From: Propionibacteriaceae bacterium
Lineage (GTDB): Bacteria > Actinomycetota > Actinomycetes > Propionibacteriales > Propionibacteriaceae
Length of the DNA stretch: 52,544 nt
NCBI GenBank assembly: GCA_031267295.1
Contig: JAIRZI010000073.1
Span: 1-52,544 of the forward strand
Reading direction: 5' to 3'
The number at the start of each line of letters is the position of its first letter. The stretch's first letter is position 1. The notes below the pieces were generated by a model. It had not been told where the DNA came from. It saw only the letters and a list, made by a program, of their open reading frames with translations, and did no database searches. Below, piece by piece: positions 19,820 through 29,743 of the stretch. Both the position numbers and the translations under genes were made by a program.

Positions 19820-21261
19820 GTTAGCCCGATAGTGGACGTAGGGCGCGCCGGTGCGACGGTAGTCGGTGTGCTGGTCGCGTCTTGAGAACTGCTGGTAACC
19901 GATGGTTTAGTTGTTTGACTGATTTCATTGTCCGACGGGTTACTGCTCGACGGGTCATTGCTCGGTGAAGGCTGCTGCGCACGCTGAGCTACACAGTACG
20001 TCGCCAATTCTCGTAACTCATCAAGAGTCTGCTCGATTCCTGTCAATGTATCCGCTTGGAGACTGAAAGAGCGTACTTGCGCGGCGTAATACACCGGAAG
20101 GTCTGAGATATGCACGTCACTGTGCTCTAAGATTTCAGCAAGCGGCACTCCAAGAATCTGATCCGGCACCCCTTGGTATACCGCTACCACTTCGTCGGAT
20201 GGCCCTAGATAAAATCGCTGCCGCAAATAGCTTTGTACCGCGAACAGCCCGCCACCGATGATGACCGCCAACACCACAACCAACGCGATGAGTATCACCC
20301 GAGCGCTACGCCTAGGCGTAGCGACGGGTTTACTGGAAGTTGTCAGTCCTATATCTTCGGCATTTGAATCCGTTTCTGCGGCTACCGCAGGGGAATCATA
20401 GCTATCTGCACCGGTTCCGTTTGCACGAATTTCTGTTGAACTCAGTTGGGTGTCTCCGCCGATAGTGACATGCGGCACCTGCGGCACTCGAAGCGTCTCG
20501 GCAGCACCTAACAGCCTGCCCGGTACCGTATCAAGGGCATCGTCTTGTTCCACCACATCGGCGACGATGAATGTTACATTATCTGGAGCGCCGGCCGCCC
20601 GGGCAGCTTTGATGAGTTGAGCGGACACTTTGCTCAACTCCGCCGTAGCGAGCAACTGCTGTAGTTCGCTCTCATCCACCTGCCCGCAAAGCCCGTCAGA
20701 GCACAGCAGTAGCCGATCATTTAGTGCTAGGTCAAGCGTGAAAAACTCCGGACGGAACTCTTCATGCCCATTTACGATGCGGGTAACCCGGGAACGATTT
20801 GGGTGTTGCTCCGCCTCCTGTATGCTCATCTGCCCAGAATCAATCATTTGTTGCACCCAAGAATGATCGCGGGTAAGTCGCTGCAAAATACCCGCACGCA
20901 GCAGATATGCCCTGGAGTCGCCAATATGCTCGAACGCCAACTGGCTACCCGTTAACACTGCCGCGTCAACGGTGGTGCCCATCCCGTCTAAAGCCGGATT
21001 CCAAGTTGTCAGGACAGCTAGCTCATCGTTTGCCGCAGCTACCGCAGCATGGAGCGCAGCGCTGATGTCGGAGCTTGGCGGCGCGCTACTCAAAGCAGCG
21101 ATACGGTTGATAGCTACCGTAGATGCCAAATCACCCGCAGCGGCTCCGCCCATGCCATCCGCCACCGCCAGCACTACGCCGGAAACGTACGCCGAATCTT
21201 GATTGTTGGTGCGAACCAGCCCCACTTCGGAGTGTGCAACACTACGTAACGAAAACGCCAT
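19804..21261 (-). CDS. pstP: PP2C-type protein phosphatase with TM and Ser/Thr/Pro-rich C-terminal tail
   Basis: VRTNNQDSAYV, VADGMGGAAAG, LLCSDGLCGQV, APDNVTFIV. Confidence 0.95.
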   Translation of the reverse strand: MAFSLRSVAHSEVGLVRTNNQDSAYVSGVVLAVADGMGGAAAGDLASTVAINRIAALSSAPPSSDISAALHAAVAAANDELAVLTTWNPALDGMGTTVDAAVLTGSQLAFEHIGDSRAYLLRAGILQRLTRDHSWVQQMIDSGQMSIQEAEQHPNRSRVTRIVNGHEEFRPEFFTLDLALNDRLLLCSDGLCGQVDESELQQLLATAELSKVSAQLIKAARAAGAPDNVTFIVADVVEQDDALDTVPGRLLGAAETLRVPQVPHVTIGGDTQLSSTEIRANGTGADSYDSPAVAAETDSNAEDIGLTTSSKPVATPRRSARVILIALVVVLAVIIGGGLFAVQSYLRQRFYLGPSDEVVAVYQGVPDQILGVPLAEILEHSDVHISDLPVYYAAQVRSFSLQADTLTGIEQTLDELRELATYCVAQRAQQPSPSNDPSSSNPSDNEISQTTKPSVTSSSQDATSTPTTVAPARPTSTIGLTWECP

Positions 21262-21264
21262 GAC

Positions 21265-21714
21265 TTAAGCCTCCAGCTTCAACTGTGAGCGCCCCACTCG
21301 GATGATGTCACGGCTATCTACTCTAGTCAGTTCGGTAATACGCACGCCATTAACGTAAGTGCCATTAGTGGAACCTATATCTTCAATCACCCAACCTTGG
21401 GCATCTGAGAATAGTCTGGCATGACGGTTGGACGCGAAGTCGTCGGCTAAATCTAAAGTGGCATCTGCGGCTCGCCCGATGATGATTTCACCTAGTAAAG
21501 GAACCGCATCGCCGCTGCCCTTACCGGCGATCACCACCAGTCGCCCCACGTCACGCGGTACACCGCCGCGGCGTTTCGGATTAGGCTGCACAGCGACATC
21601 AGTTGGTCTGGTGTTGCTGATGTCCGAGCGAATCACCCCCGCTATCACAGCGATAAACAACCAGAGCAATCCAAGAAAAGCCACTTTCACTATGGCGAAC
21701 ACCAGAGTGCTCAT
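21265..21714 (-). CDS. fhaB: FHA-domain protein with N-terminal TM
   Basis: GRAADATLDLADDFASNRHARLFS...IEDIGSTNGTYVNG; position next to pstP. Confidence 0.92.
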   Translation of the reverse strand: MSTLVFAIVKVAFLGLLWLFIAVIAGVIRSDISNTRPTDVAVQPNPKRRGGVPRDVGRLVVIAGKGSGDAVPLLGEIIIGRAADATLDLADDFASNRHARLFSDAQGWVIEDIGSTNGTYVNGVRITELTRVDSRDIIRVGRSQLKLEA

Positions 21715-21715
21715 G

Positions 21716-22468
21716 TCACTCTCCGATCGGCGTGTGAACTAGCATCCGGGTGGAGCCGATTTCGATGCGGGAACCAGAACCTAGTTCAGTTTCCAACACT
21801 TGCTCGCCGTTTACCGTAATTCCGTTAGCTGAACCAAGGTCAATAATTTTTATCTGTAACCGGTTAGGTTCACCAGTTACCTCGATGCGGGCATGTAAAC
21901 GCGAAATGCCTGGGTCGGAAATGCGCAGATCGGAATCGGAACCTCGTCCAATAGTGAAACCTGGTGGCACCAGCGGATGACGCACACCGTTCACTTCCAA
22001 CACTAACGGCGCGCGTTGCAACCGTCCGCTAGGTGGTTCATCGCCGGCAGTCGGCAACGCCCTGTCCACCACTGAGGCGATCACCTGAGAGTCGAGAGTG
22101 AAACTGCCCGCTTTCAACGTTTCATCCAACAGATAGCTGATAGTCAACGTGTCGTTGAACACATATCCGCGTTCAACGGCATATTCCCGTAGCGTCGGGA
22201 TGATCTGAGCGTTCAAAGTGCGCGAATACGGTGCCAGCCGCTCGTAATCACGTTGCGCCAGCCGTACCGTAAAATCGTTGGGCGCAAGCCGGCGTTCCGG
22301 CGAAAGCACTTTGCCGCGAACATCCATTTCTTTGATCATGGCGTTGACGATCTCCATTGGCATTACATCGCCAGGAAACATGGTAAACGCTTTATTGATC
22401 GCACCTTCGAGTTGGCGCTCCAGCTTGTCAAGAAAACCCATACGCCTCCCCTCGCTTCCCTGTCGCAA
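21716..22468 (-). CDS. fhaA: DUF3662/FHA-domain protein
   Basis: MGFLDKLERQLEGAINKAF N-terminus and FHA domain TIGRGSDSDLRISDPGISRLHARI; start likely at the internal MGFLDK. Confidence 0.92.
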   Translation of the reverse strand: MRQGSEGRRMGFLDKLERQLEGAINKAFTMFPGDVMPMEIVNAMIKEMDVRGKVLSPERRLAPNDFTVRLAQRDYERLAPYSRTLNAQIIPTLREYAVERGYVFNDTLTISYLLDETLKAGSFTLDSQVIASVVDRALPTAGDEPPSGRLQRAPLVLEVNGVRHPLVPPGFTIGRGSDSDLRISDPGISRLHARIEVTGEPNRLQIKIIDLGSANGITVNGEQVLETELGSGSRIEIGSTRMLVHTPIGE

Positions 22469-22579
22469 CTGTTTTACCTCACAAGTCTAGCGATAGTAGT
22501 TCCGAGTCGCCCGCAACGCTGTAGTAGCCTAATTATCATCAGCAAAGCTGAAGGGGACTTGCAATTTAGGAGACGACCT

Positions 22580-23215
22580 GTGGCAAACGCCATCACTGTG
22601 GTGCGGGTATTCGCGTTATTTGGGGTGCTCGGCATTATGTACTTTGGGAGTGCTGCTGCCGCGCAATGGTGTGGGATTTACATCGGTATAGTCATTTTCG
22701 CCGATGCGCTGGACGGCTGGGTAGCTCGGCGGCTGGGTGAGACTAGCCAATTTGGTGCCATCTTTGACATCGTTGGCGACCGTATAGTTGAGAATGTACT
22801 TTGGGTAGTGTTTGCTGATTTGGATTTAGTACCGCTATGGGTGCCATTGACCGTGTTATCTAGGGGTTTCTTAGTAGATGGGCTGCGCGCGTCCGGTTAC
22901 TCCGAAGGCATGACTCCGTTCGGAGAGAAGAACATTATGCGCTCTAAGCTTTCGCTATGGCTTACTGGCGGACGATTCATGCGAGCGTTTTTCGGTATCG
23001 TTAAAATGTTGGGGTTTGTCTTTCTCGCCTCACTATGGGCGACTCGGATACCTCACGAAGAACTCATACTGATGGATAGATTATTAGCAAATGACGTTAT
23101 ACAGGCGACGGGTCGGGCACTCGTATTGTTGGCGGTGGTGCTCACTGTGATTCGCGCTATTCCGGTAATCGTGGACTCAGTGGCATACCTCAAAGAGAAA
23201 AACCCCGTCAACTGA
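22580..23215 (+). CDS. CDP-alcohol phosphatidyltransferase family protein (PgsA-like); GTG start
   Basis: ADALDGWVARRLGETSQFGAIFDIVGDRI matches the CDP-OH-P signature; upstream part of the ORF is antisense to fhaA. Confidence 0.88.
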   Translation: MANAITVVRVFALFGVLGIMYFGSAAAAQWCGIYIGIVIFADALDGWVARRLGETSQFGAIFDIVGDRIVENVLWVVFADLDLVPLWVPLTVLSRGFLVDGLRASGYSEGMTPFGEKNIMRSKLSLWLTGGRFMRAFFGIVKMLGFVFLASLWATRIPHEELILMDRLLANDVIQATGRALVLLAVVLTVIRAIPVIVDSVAYLKEKNPVN

Positions 23216-23288
23216 GCACTCTAATTTAACTAATTGATTCTCCTCACGTCTACGCTACGGAGTGCGCCGACATGGGCGGTGCACACTC

Positions 23289-23854
23289 ACCCAAGTTTTT
23301 CACTTTTGGATGGTCTTGAAATTGAATACGGGTTTGGCTAGGCATTTCGCTATTATTTTGGGGTGCTTTCCGGCACCAAGTGGAATATCGTATCTGAGGT
23401 TAGTAACAAAATTGTGCGTCTTTTCGGATTAGCAGCAAAATTGTGTACTTTTTGCGTTCCCCCGTCATCGCGAGGAACATAAGGCAGCACGACGCAACAA
23501 CACACAACAACGTATCAAGTCCCCCATCATCGCGAGGAACACAAGACGACACAGCATAACAACACACAGTAACGTACTGAGTCTCCCCGTCACTGCGAGG
23601 AGCACAAGCGACGAAGCAATCCAGAAAAAGGGTGCTTGCTGCGCAAAAGATGATCCCGTTCAACAAACCCGAACTAGAAAGACTCACATAAGTGACACCT
23701 AAGTAACTGGATTGCTTCGCGCCCTTTTGCTCACTCGCAATGACGGACGATAAATAACCGCGTGATGTATATCACCACTTTGAATAACTCTGATTTAAGC
23801 CCAAGGTTTACACCACCATAACCACTTCCATACTAAAAAGGAAAAACTCGGGTC
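23289..23854. mobile_element. Composite non-autonomous element (family A composite, short form): left module, two 62-63 bp head units, core (23587-23746), right module
   Basis: Left end CCAAGTTTTTC and right end GAAAAACTCGGGT are inverted; left and right modules match those at 35592-36780. Confidence 0.75.
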
Positions 23855-24061
23855 ACAATTTTGGAGCGTACTTACGCCAAAACAACGGGGTGGTTTATAT
23901 GTATAAACACCGCACCCACAAATCGCAATCAAAACGTCTCAACTACCCTTAACATCTCCCAACTAGCAACAAAAACCGCCAGAGTTAAACTGTAAAAAAA
24001 ATCAGGTAATAACCTGCACTTTTGAGAAACTCACCACCGGCTACGTCTAACGTCTCAATTA

Positions 24062-25060
24062 TCAGGCGACAAGGATGATCTTGCCAATATTGTCACCACT
24101 TGACAACTGTTCATGCGCTAAACGAGCATCGCGGAGTGGGAATCGCGTTTCTACCGCTAACTTAATGCGAGCGTCAGCGATCATCGGCCATACTTTCTTA
24201 GCAGTCGCTTGCGTGATAGCAACTTTCTGGGTAACCGGACGCTGTCGAATTGATGTCGCCCACACTGATGCACGCTTTCCCAGCATTTTAGCGATGTCAA
24301 TTTCGCCTTTCGTACCTTTCTGCATCCCGATAATCACCAACCGACCGTCGGGAGCAAGCACATCAATATTCGGCGCTAGGTAACCAGCGCCTAGTAAGTC
24401 GAGAATCACATCCGCACCGTGATCGTGGGTAGCGACGCGCAGCGCGTCCCACCATTCGTCGTGGTAGTCCACTACGATGTCAGCACCCAACCCGCGACAG
24501 TATTCCAGCTTCTCAGGTGTTCCGGCGGTGGTGGCAACCGTGCAACCAAGCGCCTTGGCGTATTGGATGGCAAAGCTACCGATACCGCCTGCCCCACCAT
24601 GCACCAGAAACACATCGCCTGTTTTTAACCCCACCATGTCCATATTGGAAACAACTGTTGCCGCCACTTCCAACACGCCGGCCGCACTCACCAGATCAAC
24701 GCCGGGCGGCGGCGGCACAGCTTGACCTGCTGGACAAACAACGTACTCCGCGTAACCGCCGCCCCCCAGCATGGCTACCACCGGATCGCCCAGTTGGTGC
24801 GTGGTGACCCCAGTACCCAGTGCGTCAACGATGCCCGATACTTCTAAACCGATGATGTCACTGATGCCGGGCGGCGGGGGATAGTTACCAGTGCGCTGTA
24901 ACATATCAGCGCGATTTACACCAGCCGCACTCACTTTAATACGAATCTCGCCGGGTGCCGGTTCTGGAGTAGGTACTTCGTCCCATACAAGATGATCGGA
25001 GCCGCCGGGAGTCAAACAAGTAATCGCATACATGAACTCAAGCTTAGTCACTCGCATCAA
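24062..25060 (-). CDS. NAD(P)H:quinone oxidoreductase / zinc-type alcohol dehydrogenase superfamily; start probably at the internal MYAIT
   Basis: VKVSAAGVNRADMLQRTGNYPPPPG, VHGGAGGIGSFAIQYAKALG. Confidence 0.92.
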   Translation of the reverse strand: MMRVTKLEFMYAITCLTPGGSDHLVWDEVPTPEPAPGEIRIKVSAAGVNRADMLQRTGNYPPPPGISDIIGLEVSGIVDALGTGVTTHQLGDPVVAMLGGGGYAEYVVCPAGQAVPPPPGVDLVSAAGVLEVAATVVSNMDMVGLKTGDVFLVHGGAGGIGSFAIQYAKALGCTVATTAGTPEKLEYCRGLGADIVVDYHDEWWDALRVATHDHGADVILDLLGAGYLAPNIDVLAPDGRLVIIGMQKGTKGEIDIAKMLGKRASVWATSIRQRPVTQKVAITQATAKKVWPMIADARIKLAVETRFPLRDARLAHEQLSSGDNIGKIILVA

Positions 25061-25178
25061 CTGAACATCTGCATAGTTCCAAGCTGATTACACAACAGCA
25101 TTGATGATAATCAACGCAGCTTCAAAGTTTTTATTCGCCAGTTGGCAGGCAGCACATCTACCCGGTAGGCTTCCCCAC

Positions 25179-25267
25179 GGAGGCGTCGCCTAGTTGGTCT
25201 ATGGCGCTCGCTTGGAAAGCGGGTTGGGTGCAAGCCCTCGCGGGTTCGAATCCCGCCGCCTCCGCCA
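25179..25267 (+). tRNA. tRNA-Ser(GGA), CCA encoded
   Basis: Acceptor GGAGGCG/CGCCTCC, anticodon loop CTTGGAAAG, long variable arm, T-loop GGTTCGAATCC, terminal GCCA. Confidence 0.95.
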
Positions 25268-25303
25268 GAGTTGCTGTAAAAGTAACAAGCGCTTTCTCAT
25301 CAC

Positions 25304-25504
25304 TTGTCGGATGGTATAACCCTCACCGTGGCAAAACTGCTTGGGCATAACTTGGACTTCTGTTTCCGCAACGGCTATAAGCTGGATGCCAAGTTCGATC
25401 TACCTGTCATCCGCAAACAAAAAATCGACCTGAGCGATTTGAGAGTTATAGGCCAAAATGCGATAAGCTTCCGGCGCGCTACAGCGGCAAATCCTTTTCT
25501 TTGA
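25304..25504 (+). CDS. Short ORF, possible gene remnant downstream of tRNA-Ser
   Basis: 66 aa with non-random composition (FRNGYKLDAKFDLPVIRKQKIDLSDLRVIGQN); its 3' end overlaps the oppositely oriented permease gene. Confidence 0.3.
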   Translation: MSDGITLTVAKLLGHNLDFCFRNGYKLDAKFDLPVIRKQKIDLSDLRVIGQNAISFRRATAANPFL

Positions 25505-26921
25505 ACACCTTGATGCCTACTGCGTATAGCGTGACACCCAGCGCGGCAAGTACTGCAAATTGTGGCCAGAAAGTGCCGCCGCCAGTGATGCTATTGGGGT
25601 CAAACAATGTGTTGAGTGACAGGTATTTGAAACCTTCCAAGCTGGTGCCTACCTGCGACATTATTTGAAATATGAAAAATGCGATGGGGATACCAGCCCC
25701 TAACGCCAGGGAGTTTTTTGACAGATTGAACACGCACGAGAACAGGAACGAAATGCCGCCGATAGCAAACATTAGTAAAAATATGCCAAGGTTGAGCATT
25801 AAGTAGTCTTTTACGTTGAAATCAATACCGTTATCCAGCGAGATTTCATCGTTGGCTAGCTGTCCGTTGATAATTCCGAGAAATGCAGCTTCGTTTTGTT
25901 CCGTTATTACAGTGGCGGGTGTGCCCTGCGGAAATGCTGTTGCGGGAATCAGCGCAGCGCTATCGGCCGCCGCAGTCAACGCCTTTGGGTTCGCTTTGAT
26001 CTGTCCCATGTCAGTAGCTAAATCTGCGGCATCCACGTTTAATATTTCTGCAGCGGCGCTGATCCCAGCCAGGAACTTGCTTTGCATCTCTTTACTCTGT
26101 TCATCTGAAAGACTATTTTGCGCGATGCTTTGATCGAGCATCGTGGCATAAACCGCCGAATCAAGCCCGAACACTTTTGCGGCACCATCAAGAGCCGCAG
26201 CGTTATTTCTAATGAGCGTAAGGTCTGCACGCACTGTGTCGCCGTCAACACCCAACACCGCCGCAGCGGCATCGTATGCTCTGCTTGTTAGTTTTTGATT
26301 CAAATAGACGCGGTACACATCTTCTGCAATGTATCTTGCGTCAGCTCCGGCTTTCAAAGCATCTTCGTTGCTAAGAATGAGCGTGAGGTCATCTTCCACG
26401 GCTGCATCGTCAAGGTTTAGGATAGCTGCCGCAGCTTTTATATCCTTGGTGTAGTTCGTACCCCAAAGGCCATGGTGGGCAATCTGGACAGTGAAAAGGC
26501 CGACAATGGTAACCGCGAGAAACATAGCGAACACACTTGAAATCAGATACAGCGCCTGGGTGCGTACAACCTTTGTGCGTTTGATAGGTGTGGATAACAA
26601 GTACGCCATAGAACCGCGATCTACCTGTGATGCCACCAGCGTGTTAGCAGTCATAATGATGAAAATCAGCGCGAGAATGACACCTTGCATACTGTAGAAA
26701 CTCTGCCCCAACATGGCGAGTAAAGACATAGTGTCCATACGATCACCTATCATGTCGGCGATGCCGGGTATATCTTCCAACATATTCATCATGTTTTGGA
26801 TTATTTTGGGGTCGTACACGGCAATCACCATTGCACTTAGGATAGCCATAATCGCGGTAAAGATTCCCCAAAGTTTCCAGTTAGACGCAAGCGTCTGCTT
26901 AAAAATAGTTTTATTAAACAT
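25479..26921 (-). CDS. ABC-2 type transporter permease with a large extracytoplasmic loop
   Basis: About six TMs and TANTLVASQVDRGSMAYLLSTPIKRTKVV; adjacent ABC ATPases. Confidence 0.88.
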   Translation of the reverse strand: MFNKTIFKQTLASNWKLWGIFTAIMAILSAMVIAVYDPKIIQNMMNMLEDIPGIADMIGDRMDTMSLLAMLGQSFYSMQGVILALIFIIMTANTLVASQVDRGSMAYLLSTPIKRTKVVRTQALYLISSVFAMFLAVTIVGLFTVQIAHHGLWGTNYTKDIKAAAAILNLDDAAVEDDLTLILSNEDALKAGADARYIAEDVYRVYLNQKLTSRAYDAAAAVLGVDGDTVRADLTLIRNNAAALDGAAKVFGLDSAVYATMLDQSIAQNSLSDEQSKEMQSKFLAGISAAAEILNVDAADLATDMGQIKANPKALTAAADSAALIPATAFPQGTPATVITEQNEAAFLGIINGQLANDEISLDNGIDFNVKDYLMLNLGIFLLMFAIGGISFLFSCVFNLSKNSLALGAGIPIAFFIFQIMSQVGTSLEGFKYLSLNTLFDPNSITGGGTFWPQFAVLAALGVTLYAVGIKVFKEKDLPL

Positions 26922-26936
26922 TAGGTATTTCTCCCC

Positions 26937-27818
26937 TTAATATAGGCTTTTGAAATATTTCTCAAGCGAGTATTTGATTTCGGTTATAAACCGCACTCGA
27001 TAGCCTTTAAGTACCGAAAAGAAGCGATTAATTTCCTTGTCATGGACGTTGACAAGCAGTTGGTTCTGTAACGGTCGTTGCTCAGAATAAACAAATGACT
27101 CCGATAAAAATCGGCCGTAATCCGCAGCGGACGAGAACTCGACTTTATACACCTTGTTCTGGTTGTGCTTTATTTCGAGTGTTGACTTGACCGCGATGAT
27201 TCTGCCGTCTTTAATTAAGGCCACCTTGTCGCAGGTATCTTCAACTTCTGCAAACATATGGCTCGACATGAACATGGTCTTGCCCTTTTTCTTTTCATCG
27301 TTCAAAATGTCCACAAACTCCGCTCGCATGAGAGGATCAAGCCCGGTAGTTGGTTCGTCCATCACCAAAATCTCGGAATCCGCCATGAAAGCGGCGACGA
27401 TAGCCGTTTTCTGCTTCATGCCCTTGGACATACGTTTCAAATTTGCGCTCGGATCGAGTTGAAGTTTCTCTGTAATTGCTTGCGCGTAAGACATATCACG
27501 CACACCTAAGAGTTCCGCTTGCCGCCGCAGAAATTCGGTTCCGGTGGGCGCATCCGGGAAAGCGATCTCTGCGGGAACGTAGCCAACCAATTTTTTGATT
27601 TCGGCGGAATCCGTCCAGGCATCTAGCCCATTTATACGGATGTTTCCCCTATCTGAGTTTATGAAGCCCATCATCTGCCGGATAAGCGTAGTTTTACCCG
27701 CGCCGTTGGTGCCGACAAATCCGAAAACTTCTCCTTTTTCAATGGACAGACTCACGTCAAAATTACCGCGCTCGGCACCGTAATCCTTTGTAACGTTTTG
27801 TATTTCAACTAACGACAT
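26937..27818 (-). CDS. ABC transporter ATP-binding protein
   Basis: Walker A GTNGAGKTT, signature MSKGMKQK, Walker B ILVMDEPTTGLDP. Confidence 0.95.
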   Translation of the reverse strand: MSLVEIQNVTKDYGAERGNFDVSLSIEKGEVFGFVGTNGAGKTTLIRQMMGFINSDRGNIRINGLDAWTDSAEIKKLVGYVPAEIAFPDAPTGTEFLRRQAELLGVRDMSYAQAITEKLQLDPSANLKRMSKGMKQKTAIVAAFMADSEILVMDEPTTGLDPLMRAEFVDILNDEKKKGKTMFMSSHMFAEVEDTCDKVALIKDGRIIAVKSTLEIKHNQNKVYKVEFSSAADYGRFLSESFVYSEQRPLQNQLLVNVHDKEINRFFSVLKGYRVRFITEIKYSLEKYFKSLY

Positions 27819-28758
27819 CTGCGGTGCCTACTTCCATCGCCGCTGAAGCGGTGGTGTTGTGGTCATAAAACTTCATAAAGTAGTCCTGCAACGTGAACTT
27901 AATCTCGGAGAAGAAAAGTAACTTATAGTCGGCGAGCAGTGTAATCAAGTCGTTAATATTCGCGTCGTCAACTAGCACTTTTAGCTGATTTCGGTGCTGC
28001 TTTACCGAAATTATGCTGATTTTTTGAAAGTATTCCCGCTGTTCTCGAAACCGCTCGAAATCCTCTTTGGTAGCAAACTCAATCTCGAAAGTTTTACTTT
28101 CGTTATGCCGCAGGTCGTTTGCCACAAAAGTGGAAACTAAACACCCATCTTTGATAATGGCGATACGATCACACGTCGCATCTACCTCAGAAAAGATGTG
28201 AGACGAAAGCAGTATCGTTTTCCCGCGCTCTTTTTCTTCGTTAATGAAGTCAATAAAAATCCCCTGCATCATCGGATCAAGCCCACTGGTCGGTTCGTCC
28301 AGCAAAAGAATTGGGGGATCGTGCATAAACGCCGTGACAATAGCCAATTTTCGCTTCATTCCAAGTGACATTCGTTTTAGATCACCCGATGGAACAAGTT
28401 CAAATTTTTTGGTGAGCATTTCTGCATAAGACATATCCGGCATTTCGCGTAGTTGAGCCATCATTCTAATGAACTGTGTTCCGGTAAGCGATTCCGGTAA
28501 GGCGATTTCACCGGGCAGATACCCCACAGTGCGTTGGATAATATGGTGGTTTTTCCAACTGTCCATACCGTTAAGCATCGTAGAGCCAAGCTGCGGGCGC
28601 GAAAACCCCATAATATGACGGATGGTGGTGGTTTTCCCCGCCCCGTTAGGGCCGAGGAAACCAAACACCTCACCTTCGTTGACATCAAAAGTTACGTCAA
28701 ACACCCCGCGACCGAAGCCGTAATCCTTTGTAAGGTTTTTTATTTGTAATACTGGCAC
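27805..28758 (-). CDS. ABC transporter ATP-binding protein (paralog of the downstream ATPase)
   Basis: Walker A GPNGAGKTT, signature MSLGMKRK, Walker B ILLLDEPTSGLDP. Confidence 0.95.
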   Translation of the reverse strand: MPVLQIKNLTKDYGFGRGVFDVTFDVNEGEVFGFLGPNGAGKTTTIRHIMGFSRPQLGSTMLNGMDSWKNHHIIQRTVGYLPGEIALPESLTGTQFIRMMAQLREMPDMSYAEMLTKKFELVPSGDLKRMSLGMKRKLAIVTAFMHDPPILLLDEPTSGLDPMMQGIFIDFINEEKERGKTILLSSHIFSEVDATCDRIAIIKDGCLVSTFVANDLRHNESKTFEIEFATKEDFERFREQREYFQKISIISVKQHRNQLKVLVDDANINDLITLLADYKLLFFSEIKFTLQDYFMKFYDHNTTASAAMEVGTADVVS

Positions 28759-29037
28759 TTGTGGTATCCCCTAATAAGCTTCTAATCGAATCTGGCTGCG
28801 GCTGTGCTTACCCAAAAGGTCTTCATTCATATAACGGTCGAAACTTCTGATGAAATTGGATAAGTTAAAGTTGCCAAGCAGCGCCTTCCAAATAATATTG
28901 CTCACATGTTGATTTTTGAACTTGCTTGTATTGTAGTTAAACGCCCGGGTCAACATGGACATCAAAATGATAACTAGTAGCAAAATCACACAGTAGTGCT
29001 AAAATTGGTGAAGTTCATAGTCAAGAGGTGAATCACG

Positions 29038-29679
29038 ATGAGCGCTAAAGCAGAATATCGGAGTTCGCTCCGTTCAAAGAAACTGATAAGATAGGCATTC
29101 TTTGCGCTTTTATCCGAAAAGAATAAGACGAAAATCACCGTAACCGACATCGTAAACCGCGCAGACATCAACCGAAGAACGTTTTATGCTCATTACCAAG
29201 ATATTCGCGCCTTGCTAGCGCAGTATGAAGATGAAGTGATAACAAAAATTGGCGAATTTATTCAGGAGGGGAAAGTAACTGGGCCGTCGCAAGATCCCTT
29301 ACCTCTAATTTCAAAAATGACAGAATACATTGACGAAAATTTGGATTGTTTTAGGATGCTGCTGTGTGGCGATGATGCCGAGCTGTTCGCTGGGAAACTT
29401 AAAGAGCTTTTCATGGAAAACTTAAACGACGAGAATATGATTCCGGCGGACATCAGGTCTTCAATAGAGTTTTGCATTCTTATGCATTACGTGGCTGGAG
29501 GCTTAGTTAACGTTATCCAGATGCTGCTTCGCAGCGATACTGGGCATCCCCTTTCTGAATACAGCAAAGGGTTAGCAAATTTGATACGCATACCGAAACG
29601 GGTTGGCCGCACGATTATCGGCGAGTTGTTTGGCTCAATTACCACGACGAAAAACGCGCTACACCACACCACTTCTTGA
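29038..29679 (+). pseudogene. TetR/AcrR-family regulator interrupted by an in-frame TAG at 29092-29094
   Basis: Frame reads MSAKAEYRSSLRSKKLIR*AFFALLSEKNKTKITVTDIVNRADINRRTFYAHYQDIRALLAQYEDEV... continuing into ORF 29212-29679. Confidence 0.85.
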
Positions 29680-29743
29680 AGTGAACTGTGCAAATCTGAG
29701 AAGTAGCACCAAATGTTGCACATTTTCGACTAACCTGTAGCAC

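Noticed and set aside
25179-25267. tRNA-Ser 3' end as an attachment site with a matching direct repeat
   Set aside because: No second copy of the tRNA 3' end was noticed in the window and no integrase gene is present
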